Shown here: positions 1-5,176 of the stretch, piece after piece
Numbering within the stretch: position 1 is the first letter of the stretch
Layout: each line of letters starts with the position of its first letter
Origin: Bacillota bacterium
GTDB lineage: Bacteria; Bacillota_A; Clostridia; Lachnospirales; Lachnospiraceae
Direction: 5' to 3'
Assembly: GCA_023443925.1 (NCBI GenBank)
Contig: JAEZSL010000346.1
Span: 1-8,070 of the forward strand
DNA length: 8,070 nt
Notes under the pieces: model-generated
The model's input: the letters and a program-made list of their open reading frames with translations, nothing else
The model's database searches: none
Told to the model about the DNA's origin: nothing
Position numbers and translations under genes: made by a program

Positions 1-26
1 CAAATCCTCCTTGTTCATTAGGAGGA
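1..26 (-). promoter_or_regulatory. Ribosome binding site of a probable leftward gene, inside a small hairpin
   Basis: On the minus strand, positions 12 to 6 read AAGGAGG, followed by ATTTG up to the window edge. That is the right place for a start codon just outside the window. The same bases form one arm of a perfect 7-bp inverted repeat, TCCTCCT at 5-11 and AGGAGGA at 20-26, with an 8-nt loop, so the ribosome binding site could be hidden in RNA. A minus-strand ATG at 18-16 opens a frame (MNKEDL) to the edge but has no good Shine-Dalgarno at normal distance. The gene itself is not visible. A MerR-type regulator is a guess from the promoter at 145-175. Confidence 0.4.
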
Positions 27-80
27 ATCCACTAACCACCTTTACCATAGCATATTTTGTGCAAGACTAAAATCATCAAA

Positions 81-110
81 CACGAATTTACCCTTGCAAT
101 CACGAATTTA
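81..110. repeat. Direct repeat CACGAATTTA, two copies 20 bp apart
   Basis: The decamer CACGAATTTA occurs at 81-90 and again at 101-110. The start-to-start distance is 20 bp, about two helical turns, so both copies face the same side of the DNA. They lie just upstream of the reductase promoter, between it and the probable divergent gene. A regulator binding site is plausible, but none is known for this sequence. Confidence 0.45.
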
Positions 111-144
111 ACTATTCATTTTACAAAAAATTCAGTAAAAAGTA

Positions 145-175
145 TTGACTTGGTGTTAACTCCAACTGTTATGGT
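145..175 (+). promoter_or_regulatory. MerR-type promoter with 19-bp spacer and dyad operator
   Basis: A -35 box TTGACT (145-150) and a -10 box TATGGT (170-175) are separated by 19 bp, longer than the usual 17. In the spacer, TTGG-T-GTTAAC-T-CCAA (150-165) forms an imperfect dyad centred on GTTAAC. An overlong spacer holding a dyad is the hallmark of promoters that MerR-family activators open by twisting the DNA. The promoter points at the aldo/keto reductase, with transcription expected to begin near 182. The regulator is not in the window; a divergent gene off the left edge is a natural candidate. Confidence 0.7.
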
Positions 176-265
176 ATAAGCAGAACATTTGCAGCAGATT
201 TGATGCAATACGGCAAATGTAAACTAGGAATAATACAACAATCAAGGAAAGTGAGGAATTATAGT

Positions 266-1252
266 ATGGAATACGTAAAACTGGGTAATACAGGACTTGA
301 TGTTTCAAGGATCTGCTTAGGGTGCATGGGATTTGGAGACGCATCAAAATGGACTCATTCCTGGGTATTGAACGAGGAAAACAGCCGGCCTGTTATTAAA
401 AAGGCAATCGAGCTTGGAATTAATTTTTTTGATACGGCCAATATATATTCCCTCGGTACCAGTGAGGAATTTCTGGGCCGTGCACTAAAAGATTACGCAA
501 ACCGGGATGAGATTGTAATTGCTACGAAAGTGAACCAGCGAATGCACGAAGGACCGAATGGTGCAGGCAATTCCAGAAAGGCAATCTTAAATGAAATTGA
601 TAAAAGTTTGAAACGCCTGGGGACGGACTATGTAGACCTGTATATAATACACCGCTGGGATTACGGTACACCCATTGAAGAAACCATGGAGGCATTGAAT
701 GAAGTGGTGAGAGCAGGCAAAACCCGATATATCGGTGCATCCGCAATGTTTACCTGGCAATTTCAAAAAGCCAGAAATTATGCGAAAGAACATGGTCTGG
801 CTAACTTTGTATCTATGCAGAACCACCTGAATTTACTTTATCGTGAGGAAGAAAATGAGATGCTGCCTTACTGTACCGATGCCAAAGTAGCAGTTACACC
901 TTACAGCCCCCTGGCAGCCGGAAGACTTGCTCGGGAATGGAGTGAAAAAACAAAACGTTTTGACGAAGATCAGATAGCCATCCGTAAATACGGTGCTACA
1001 GAAGAAGCAGACAGGCCGATTATTGAACGTGTATCAGAGATTGCCGGAAAGAACGGACTGACCATGATCCAGGTAGCCCTGGCCTGGTTACTGCAAAAAG
1101 ATCCCGTGGCTTCCGCAATTGTTGGGATAACGAATCTATCCCAGTTAGATGGTGCGGTCAGCGCCGTACCGGTTAAACTTACTCCGGAAGAGATCCGGTA
1201 TCTGGAAGAAGCTTATGTTCCTCATAAAATAGTTGGACCCATAACGAAATAA
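266..1252 (+). CDS. YajO-like aldo/keto reductase
   Basis: NADPH-dependent aldo/keto reductase, a cytoplasmic TIM-barrel enzyme that reduces aldehydes or ketones; the natural substrate cannot be told from sequence. The protein has 328 residues, a normal length. The catalytic tetrad is visible: Asp56 and Tyr61 (NFFDTANIYS), Lys88 (VIATKV) and His129 (YIIHRWDYGTPIEE). The opening LGNTGLDVSRICLGCMGFG and the HRWDYGTPIEETMEALN segment closely resemble E. coli YajO from memory. I chose the ATG at 266 because GTGAGGAA lies about 8 nt upstream and the family begins there. The frame stays open back to an ATG at 200, but those 22 residues do not look like the family. A MerR-type promoter upstream suggests induction by a small toxic molecule, perhaps an aldehyde. 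The substrate and physiological role are unknown. Confidence 0.92.
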   Translation: MEYVKLGNTGLDVSRICLGCMGFGDASKWTHSWVLNEENSRPVIKKAIELGINFFDTANIYSLGTSEEFLGRALKDYANRDEIVIATKVNQRMHEGPNGAGNSRKAILNEIDKSLKRLGTDYVDLYIIHRWDYGTPIEETMEALNEVVRAGKTRYIGASAMFTWQFQKARNYAKEHGLANFVSMQNHLNLLYREEENEMLPYCTDAKVAVTPYSPLAAGRLAREWSEKTKRFDEDQIAIRKYGATEEADRPIIERVSEIAGKNGLTMIQVALAWLLQKDPVASAIVGITNLSQLDGAVSAVPVKLTPEEIRYLEEAYVPHKIVGPITK

Positions 1253-1324
1253 AAAACCGGGGAACTAAGTGAACAGATATGTTTATGATAAGTAGATATT
1301 ACGCTGGGATTCAATTAAACCAAA

Positions 1325-1349
1325 AAATTGACCTTTTGACACTCGAATC
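1325..1349 (-). repeat. 25-nt inverted repeat, left copy
   Basis: Read on the minus strand, this is GATTCGAG-TGTC-AAAAGGTCAATTT. The plus strand at 4036-4060 carries GATTCGAG-CGTT-AAAAGGTCAATTT, so 23 of 25 bases match in opposite orientation. Both copies are intergenic and together they enclose asnC and aspA. A short T-rich stretch ending in TTTCA(A)AG or TTTCAG precedes both. The element is not one I can name. It may be a dispersed genomic repeat or the ends of an old mobile or rearranged segment. Confidence 0.6.
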
Positions 1350-1352
1350 TTT

Positions 1353-1405
1353 GAAAGTCAGGCAGATGCGAAATACATAGGCTATTTTGTATCTGCCTCT
1401 TTCTT
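1353..1405 (+). terminator. Long hairpin after the reductase gene, probable terminator
   Basis: A 16-bp stem (AGGCAGATGCGAAATA at 1360-1375 with 1383-1398, two G-T pairs) closes a 7-nt loop. GAAAG (1353-1357) pairs with CTTTC (1399-1403) across a 2-nt bulge and extends it. The sequence after the stem is T-rich (CTTTCTTATT), but it is not a clean T run. It lies about 100 bp after the reductase stop with no gene between, so termination is the likeliest role. A structured repeat is an alternative. Confidence 0.5.
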
Positions 1406-1439
1406 ATTAAATCCATAGCTATAGCGGGGAGTCTGTTTT

Positions 1440-1599
1440 GCCTTAAATTTTTTGAGTCCGGTCATTACCTTGGAATATCCGGTTGATACGTTCTGAAGTT
1501 AAAAGAACGGCATATCCGACGCTTCCCCCTAAGGCCGGATATAACCTGACTGAAATAGAAAAATCATTGGAACATATTTTAAGCAAACTCTGTAACTGA
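1440..1599 (+). pseudogene. Degraded HxlR-family transcriptional regulator, C-terminal remnant
   Basis: The frame 1498-1599 reads VKRTAYPTLPPKAGYNLT and continues EIEKSLEHILSKLCN before a TGA. This matches the end of HxlR-type winged-helix regulators, which typically read VKRTxYPxVPPKVEYSLT, then a basic residue, KSL and a final helix. Just upstream but in another frame, CLKFFESGHYLGISG followed by TGA and YVLKLKE resembles the preceding RFxELxxxLPGIS-xLxxxLKELE part of the same family. The N-terminal third and a start codon cannot be found. The reading frame is broken by at least one shift and one stop, so this is a remnant and not a working gene. HxlR regulators often control nearby reductases, so this may once have belonged to the aldo/keto reductase. 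Confidence 0.62.
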
Positions 1600-1643
1600 G
1601 GAAAAATGTACATAGCGGCAGCGGGTATTAATCAGCTAGGTGG

Positions 1644-2108
1644 TCAAACGGGCGGTTCGGCTTCATCGGTTCTGGTTAATTCCTGGATTCCTCTGTGTTC
1701 CACGGCAGTGGAGAATACAATCTGGGTGCTGGTTCTTCCAAACGCTTGAATCTGCCCGATAAAGGCATCCAGTTCCATGGTAGTGGAAAAACATACTTTT
1801 AACAGCATGGCATAGTGGCCGGTTACACAGTTGCATTCGATTACATTGGGGCAGGCTTTTATAAAGGGGTAAAACTCGGGCTTCTGGTTCGGTTCAACCT
1901 CCAGGTTAATAAAGGCGGTTATATGGTAGCCTAATTTAAACCAGTTGATTTCTGTGTGATAACCTTTTATAATACCGTCTTTCTCTAACCGGCTAATTCT
2001 GGCGGCAACTGCCGGTGAGGATAGAAAAACTTTTTCCGCAATGACTTTAAGAGGTGTTCTGGCATTTTTCTGCAGCATCATTAAAATCTGTTCATCAATA
2101 TGATCCAT
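1644..2108 (-). CDS. Lrp/AsnC-family transcriptional regulator
   Basis: DNA-binding regulator of amino-acid metabolism, 154 residues, the usual size. Residues 1-50 form the N-terminal helix-turn-helix (MDHIDEQILMMLQKNART, then LSSPAVAARISRLEKDGIIKGY, the standard AsnC signature). Residues about 67-140 form the RAM effector-binding domain, with the ligand-loop segment VTGHYAMLLKV at 96-106. Members assemble as dimers and octamers and sense amino acids. The start is supported by GGAG 5 nt upstream. The gene is divergent from aspA, so control of aspartate breakdown is a reasonable inference. A strong palindrome (2123-2153) over its own predicted promoter suggests autoregulation. The effector is not readable from the sequence. 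Confidence 0.9.
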   Translation of the reverse strand: MDHIDEQILMMLQKNARTPLKVIAEKVFLSSPAVAARISRLEKDGIIKGYHTEINWFKLGYHITAFINLEVEPNQKPEFYPFIKACPNVIECNCVTGHYAMLLKVCFSTTMELDAFIGQIQAFGRTSTQIVFSTAVEHRGIQELTRTDEAEPPV

Positions 2109-2122
2109 CTATTCTCCGTTTC

Positions 2123-2153
2123 TGTGCAATATTTCATTTGAACATATTGCACA
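2123..2153. promoter_or_regulatory. Palindromic operator upstream of asnC
   Basis: TGTGCAATAT (2123-2132) and ATATTGCACA (2144-2153) are perfect 10-bp inverted copies separated by 11 bp. The site begins 14 bp upstream of the regulator's start codon. It overlaps the predicted -10 box, as expected for an autorepressor site. Binding by the adjacent AsnC-type protein is inference. Confidence 0.6.
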
Positions 2154-2173
2154 CCTGTGCCTGTATTGGTCAA
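2144..2173 (-). promoter_or_regulatory. Possible asnC promoter
   Basis: On the minus strand a -35 box TTGACC (2173-2168) is followed after 18 bp by CAATAT (2149-2144), with TGTG just before it resembling an extended -10. The -10 match is poor, so the call rests mainly on the good -35, the spacing and the palindrome lying over it. Confidence 0.4.
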
Positions 2174-2465
2174 CCCGTCCTCAAATTGTGAGTAGTACAG
2201 CAATTTCATATCTGGTCTATAATTCTTAATATTATAAATGAATCAACCCTGCATTACAACATAAGGCTTCAAAAAAAATAAATAAAATTAAGTATTCTTA
2301 ATTATTTAAATAAAAAACAAATTTAATATTTATTTTATAAGGTTAAAATCCCAAATTATTTTAATTCTTCACAACTTGGGTCTCTTTCTTTACGGGCTGG
2401 AAAAAAGGTGCTATTCTCATTTACGTGATTGACAAAACATTTTCCTGAAAGCGAGGACATAAGAT

Positions 2466-3890
2466 ATGGAAATGAGAATTGAAGCAGATTCCATCGGCAG
2501 TATGGCAGTACCGGCAGATGCCTATTACGGGGTACAGAGTTTAAGAGCCAGAAAGAATTTTAATATTACGGGCAGGCCGATGCACCCTGTCTTTATTAAA
2601 AACCTGGTTAATATTAAGAAAGCGGCGGCGGTAACCAACCAAAGCATCCATATGCTTGAAGATAATATTGCCGAAGCCATACAAACTGCCTGTGATGAAA
2701 TTATAGCCGGAAGTTTTACAGACCAGTTTATAGTAGATCCCATACAGGGAGGTGCAGGGACTTCGGCCAATATGAATGCCAATGAAGTAATTGCTAACCG
2801 GGCTCTAGAGCTCCTGGGCGGTAAAAAGGGTGATTATTCCCAGGTTCATCCCAATGATCATGTCAATATGGCCCAATCCACCAATGATGTCATACCCAGC
2901 GCAGGAAAATTAACCGTTCTGGAACTGCTTCCCCAAACGGTTCAGGAATTAAAACGTCTTCATTCAGCACTTCTAAAAAAATCTATGGAATTTAATCATA
3001 TATTGAAAATAGGCAGGACACAGCTGCAGGATGCTGTACCTATGCGCCTTGGCCAGACCTTTAAGGCATATGCTTCCGTAATCTCACGGGATATCGGACG
3101 TCTGGAAAAAGCCCAGGAAGAGGTTGGGATATTAAATATGGGAGGTACGGCGATTGGTACCGGAATCAATGCCCATCCGGATTATCTAAGACGGATTGTT
3201 TCCAATATCAATATAATCTGCCAAACTTCCTGCAGACAGGCGGAGGATCTTATGGATGCCACTCAGAATCTGGATTGTTTTGTCCATATCTCAGGCATTG
3301 TAAAAACCTGTGCGGTGAATCTGTCAAAGCTCTGCAATGATTTAAGGTTATTATCCAGCGGCCCCAAAACCGGTATCGGTGAAATCAACCTTCCGGCAAA
3401 ACAAAACGGTTCCTCTATTATGCCGGGTAAAATAAATCCGGTTATACCGGAAGTTGTTACCCAGGTGGCATTTCAAATTATAGGCAATGATATGGCCGTT
3501 ACTATGGCTGCGGAAGCAGGACAGCTGGAGCTGAATGCCTTCGAACCGGTTTTATTCCATAATTTATTTGAATCCATTCAAACTCTGACCGGAGCCGCAG
3601 CCACCTTGACGGATAATTGTATCACAGACATTACCGCCAATGAAGCACGCTGCCAGGAACTGCTGGAAGCAAGTGTGGGAATTTCAACTGCTTTATGTCC
3701 TAATATTGGTTACGAGAAAGCGTCAGAACTGGCTAAAAAGTCTCTAAAGACCGGAGTTTCCCTAAAGGAACTGGTGTTACAGGAAACGTTAATATCGAAG
3801 GAACAGCTGGATGAAATTCTTAATCCGGCTTATATGACAGAACCTAAATTATTGCCGCAGGGTACTGCTAAAACAAGAAAAGCGTATTGA
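2466..3890 (+). CDS. aspA: Aspartate ammonia-lyase (aspartase)
   Basis: Cytoplasmic homotetrameric enzyme that splits L-aspartate into fumarate and ammonia, feeding amino-acid nitrogen and fumarate reduction in anaerobes. The 474 residues match the family length. Fumarase/aspartase superfamily motifs appear in order: GGAGTSANMNANE (95-107), HPNDHVNMAQSTND (128-141), TQLQDAVP (185-192) and the catalytic-serine flexible loop GSSIMPGKINP (315-325). The N-terminus RIEADSIGSMAVPADAYYGVQSLRA and the close resemblance to E. coli AspA favour aspartase over class II fumarase. The ATG at 2466 has GAGGA 8 nt upstream; an ATG at 2472 is a weaker alternative. It is divergent from an AsnC-type regulator and ends in its own terminator, so it is probably monocistronic. 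Nothing essential looks missing. Confidence 0.94.
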   Translation: MEMRIEADSIGSMAVPADAYYGVQSLRARKNFNITGRPMHPVFIKNLVNIKKAAAVTNQSIHMLEDNIAEAIQTACDEIIAGSFTDQFIVDPIQGGAGTSANMNANEVIANRALELLGGKKGDYSQVHPNDHVNMAQSTNDVIPSAGKLTVLELLPQTVQELKRLHSALLKKSMEFNHILKIGRTQLQDAVPMRLGQTFKAYASVISRDIGRLEKAQEEVGILNMGGTAIGTGINAHPDYLRRIVSNINIICQTSCRQAEDLMDATQNLDCFVHISGIVKTCAVNLSKLCNDLRLLSSGPKTGIGEINLPAKQNGSSIMPGKINPVIPEVVTQVAFQIIGNDMAVTMAAEAGQLELNAFEPVLFHNLFESIQTLTGAAATLTDNCITDITANEARCQELLEASVGISTALCPNIGYEKASELAKKSLKTGVSLKELVLQETLISKEQLDEILNPAYMTEPKLLPQGTAKTRKAY

Positions 3891-3934
3891 TGGGATTATC
3901 TTTTTAAGTATTTGAAAAAAATGCGATATGATAG

Positions 3935-3986
3935 CGGTACGTTAAAATACCGGTTTTACTGGTCTTTTGCGTACCGATTTTATTTA
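3935..3986 (+). terminator. Rho-independent terminator of aspA
   Basis: CGGTACG (3935-3941) pairs with CGTACCG (3970-3976), AAAA pairs with TTTT inside, and ACCGGT-TTT-ACTGGT forms the top. The resulting tall hairpin is followed by ATTTTATTT. It begins 45 bp after the aspA stop, the expected place. An A-rich run lies before the stem, so weak activity on the other strand is possible. Confidence 0.8.
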
Positions 3987-4035
3987 CTCCAGAGTTCACT
4001 AGGCCATCCTCCGTGATGATCTTTTTTTGTTTCAG

Positions 4036-4060
4036 GATTCGAGCGTTAAAAGGTCAATTT
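4036..4060 (+). repeat. 25-nt inverted repeat, right copy
   Basis: This copy matches the one at 1325-1349 in opposite orientation at 23 of 25 positions; the differences are at its 9th and 12th bases. It follows the T-run at 4022-4028. Similarity fades outside the 25 nt on the AATTT side. With its partner it encloses asnC and aspA, about 2.7 kb. Confidence 0.6.
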
Positions 4061-4194
4061 AGCTGAATTACCCCTGATCATTCTATTATATTCATGCCTT
4101 TAAAGATCATAATGCACCATAAATTTGCTGTAAGGAAAAATCTTTTTATGGTAAGTCCGTTCCGGGGTTCTCTTTCATATAATATATATGTCAA

Positions 4195-4226
4195 TTACCG
4201 TCTTATTTTCATTTTTATACCTCCTT
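4195..4226 (-). other. Five-codon ORF behind an ideal ribosome binding site (possible gene remnant)
   Basis: On the minus strand AAGGAGGT (4226-4219) stands 6-7 nt before ATG (4212-4210), which encodes MKIRR and then a TAA (4197-4195). The same frame continues without another stop for 38 more codons to about 4078, including LTYILYEREPRNGLTIKRFF. So perfect a start signal is unusual for empty DNA. It may be the decayed start of a gene with a premature stop, or a small leader ORF. I do not recognise a family. Confidence 0.35.
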
Positions 4227-4468
4227 ATTAGTTTATAACCTTCTCATATGCAGTAGAGCATTTACTGATTCATCACAGACGGCTGTATCGGATATGATAG
4301 TACGCTGTTTGGAATTTATTATAATTACATTTTGAATAAATATAATAATATAATATTTTCCTTTATTTTTGAAATTTCTTTAGAAATTCTTTCGTTTTAT
4401 ATAGAGAAGGACTTTAGAATTATCAATTAAAATAAAAGCATACAGTCCGAAAAAAATAAAAGGAGCTA

Positions 4469-4486
4469 ATGAATCATGCAGATTAA
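4469..4486 (+). other. Possible five-codon leader ORF before the DedA gene
   Basis: AGGAG (4461-4465) precedes ATG at 4469, which encodes MNHAD before TAA. The spacing of 3 nt is short, so initiation here is doubtful. The same Shine-Dalgarno serves better for the ATG at 4476, which begins a 95-codon frame overlapping the DedA gene out of frame and not resembling any protein. Either could influence DedA translation; no direct evidence exists. Confidence 0.2.
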
Positions 4487-4512
4487 ATGCTTTAGAAAGA
4501 GGAATAGAATTA

Positions 4513-5022
4513 ATGGACATTCAGACATTAACAGGTTACTTTCATCAGTACGGTTCCGCCGTAATCTTTGTCATCGTATTTTTGGAATATTTAAACCTTC
4601 CGGGGTTTCCGGCCGGAGTGGTCATGCCCTTAGCCGGAATATGGGCTTCCCAGGGAGGAATTGGTTTTGGGGTGGCGCTGTTACTGTCGGTTTTTGCTGG
4701 TCTTTGTGGGAGCTGGGTGCTTTACTTTTTAGGAAGGCTCGGGGGACAGTTTTTACTAAGTAAATATGTCAAAAAATTTCCAAAACACAAACCTGTTATT
4801 GAAAAAACTATGGAGCGGCTTCGGGAAAAAGGGTATATTGGAATATTTGTAGGCAAATTAATACCTATGATAAGAACCGTAATATCCATACCGGCAGGGG
4901 TGCTAAAAATGAACTTTCTGGGTTATACCTTGTTTTCAGCCTTGGGGATTACCGTGTGGAATCTGGTATTTGTAGGAGCCGGATATTTCTTCGGAGATAC
5001 TGTACTGGGGGTAATTGCTTAA
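4513..5022 (+). CDS. DedA-family integral membrane protein
   Basis: Small DedA/SNARE-associated (VTT-like) membrane protein, 169 residues, at the short end for the family. DedA proteins are linked to membrane lipid homeostasis, and several act in moving lipids across the membrane. Visible family features are FLEYLNLPGFPAG (23-35, membrane-embedded acidic Glu25 with Pro30/Pro33), GSWVLYFLGRLGG (66-78), and GKLIPMIRTVISIPAGVLKM (114-133, with Arg121). Several hydrophobic segments and two re-entrant-type loops are evident. The start at 4513 has AGAGGA 9 nt upstream. A stronger AGGAG at 4461-4465 precedes ATGs at 4469 (five-codon ORF) and 4476 (out-of-frame), which may tune translation. It leads a cluster with a glycosyltransferase and an acyltransferase-like gene, which supports a lipid role. 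The transported lipid is unknown. Confidence 0.88.
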   Translation: MDIQTLTGYFHQYGSAVIFVIVFLEYLNLPGFPAGVVMPLAGIWASQGGIGFGVALLLSVFAGLCGSWVLYFLGRLGGQFLLSKYVKKFPKHKPVIEKTMERLREKGYIGIFVGKLIPMIRTVISIPAGVLKMNFLGYTLFSALGITVWNLVFVGAGYFFGDTVLGVIA

Positions 5023-5032
5023 TTCAGGAGGA

Positions 5033-5173
5033 ATGGGAGTAAGTTGAAAACAAAAACGGTTTTCAACATCTTGATTTAAATGTGCGCTAAAGAGCACAGA
5101 TGGGAGTAAATTGAAAACAAAACGGTTTTCAACATCTTGATTTAAATGTGCACTAAAGCGCACAGATGGGAGT
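5033..5173 (+). repeat. Two tandem 66-67-bp structured repeats plus an 8-bp partial third
   Basis: Unit 1 is 5033-5099 and unit 2 is 5100-5165. Both begin ATGGGAGTAA and end GCACAG, with a handful of differences and a one-base length change. ATGGGAGT recurs at 5166-5173. Each unit holds two dyads: TTGAAAAC/GTTTTCAA (9-bp stem in unit 1 with the flanking G-C, 8-bp in unit 2) and TGTGC/GCACA around CTAAAG, with ATTTAAAT between them. The third ATGGGAGT supplies the GGGAG used as ribosome binding site by the glycosyltransferase. An 8-bp flank on both sides resembles a target duplication followed by tandem copying. The unit is not one I can name. Confidence 0.85.
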
Positions 5174-5176
5174 TTT

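Larger units (their letters stand above)
1253..1643. other. Gap between reductase and asnC: hairpin, repeat copy and regulator remnant
   Basis: This 391-bp gap has no intact gene. From left to right it holds about 70 bp without recognisable features, one arm of the 25-nt inverted repeat (1325-1349), a long hairpin that may end reductase transcription (1353-1403), and the degraded end of an HxlR-type regulator (about 1440-1599). A plus-strand ATG at 1607 with GAGG upstream opens a 47-codon frame, but it runs antisense into asnC and looks accidental. Confidence 0.6.
2109..2465. other. Divergent asnC-aspA control region
   Basis: This 357-bp gap separates divergent genes, so it must carry both promoters. 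Besides the palindrome near asnC, it holds a very AT-rich stretch at about 2270-2360. Within that is a perfect short dyad, AATTAAG-TATT-CTTAATT at 2286-2303. ATTCTTAAT occurs at 2222-2230 and again at 2294-2302. AT-rich dyads suit Lrp-type proteins. I see no convincing -35/-10 pair for aspA; a TTGACA at 2429-2434 has no matching -10. The aspA ribosome site GAGGA is at 2453-2457. Confidence 0.5.
3891..4512. other. Long AT-rich gap between aspA and the DedA gene
   Basis: This 622-bp stretch has no intact gene. It holds the aspA terminator, a weak hairpin near 3997-4014 followed by a run of seven T (4022-4028), the right copy of the 25-nt repeat (4036-4060), and a minus-strand mini-ORF or remnant (about 4078-4226). 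Two TATAAT hexamers (4341-4346 and 4349-4354) lie in an AT-rich stretch, and a 7-bp dyad AATTTCT-TT-AGAAATT sits at 4373-4388. One of these probably belongs to the promoter of the DedA gene, but no hexamer pair is convincing. The rest shows nothing I recognise. Confidence 0.5.

Noticed and set aside
200..265. Upstream ATG extending the aldo/keto reductase by 22 residues
   Set aside because: There is no ribosome site before it, the added residues do not fit the family, and the ATG at 266 has GTGAGGAA at normal spacing.
1607..1747. 47-codon plus-strand ORF with GAGG upstream of its ATG
   Set aside because: It runs antisense into the 3' half of the asnC regulator and shows no family resemblance; the GAGG follows the stop of the HxlR remnant by chance.
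2429..2465. TTGACA as -35 of an aspA promoter
   Set aside because: No -10 box follows at 16-18 bp; the nearest TA-rich hexamer overlaps the ribosome site and start codon.
3997..4028. Second terminator before the right repeat copy (run of seven T)
   Set aside because: The only stem available is short and interrupted (TCAC/GTGA with AGG/CCT), so the T run alone does not support a terminator. The strong aspA terminator already lies upstream.
4476..4763. 95-codon plus-strand ORF with a good ribosome site
   Set aside because: It overlaps the DedA gene in another frame. The DedA frame has clear family motifs, while this frame is rich in Arg and Cys with no recognisable domain.
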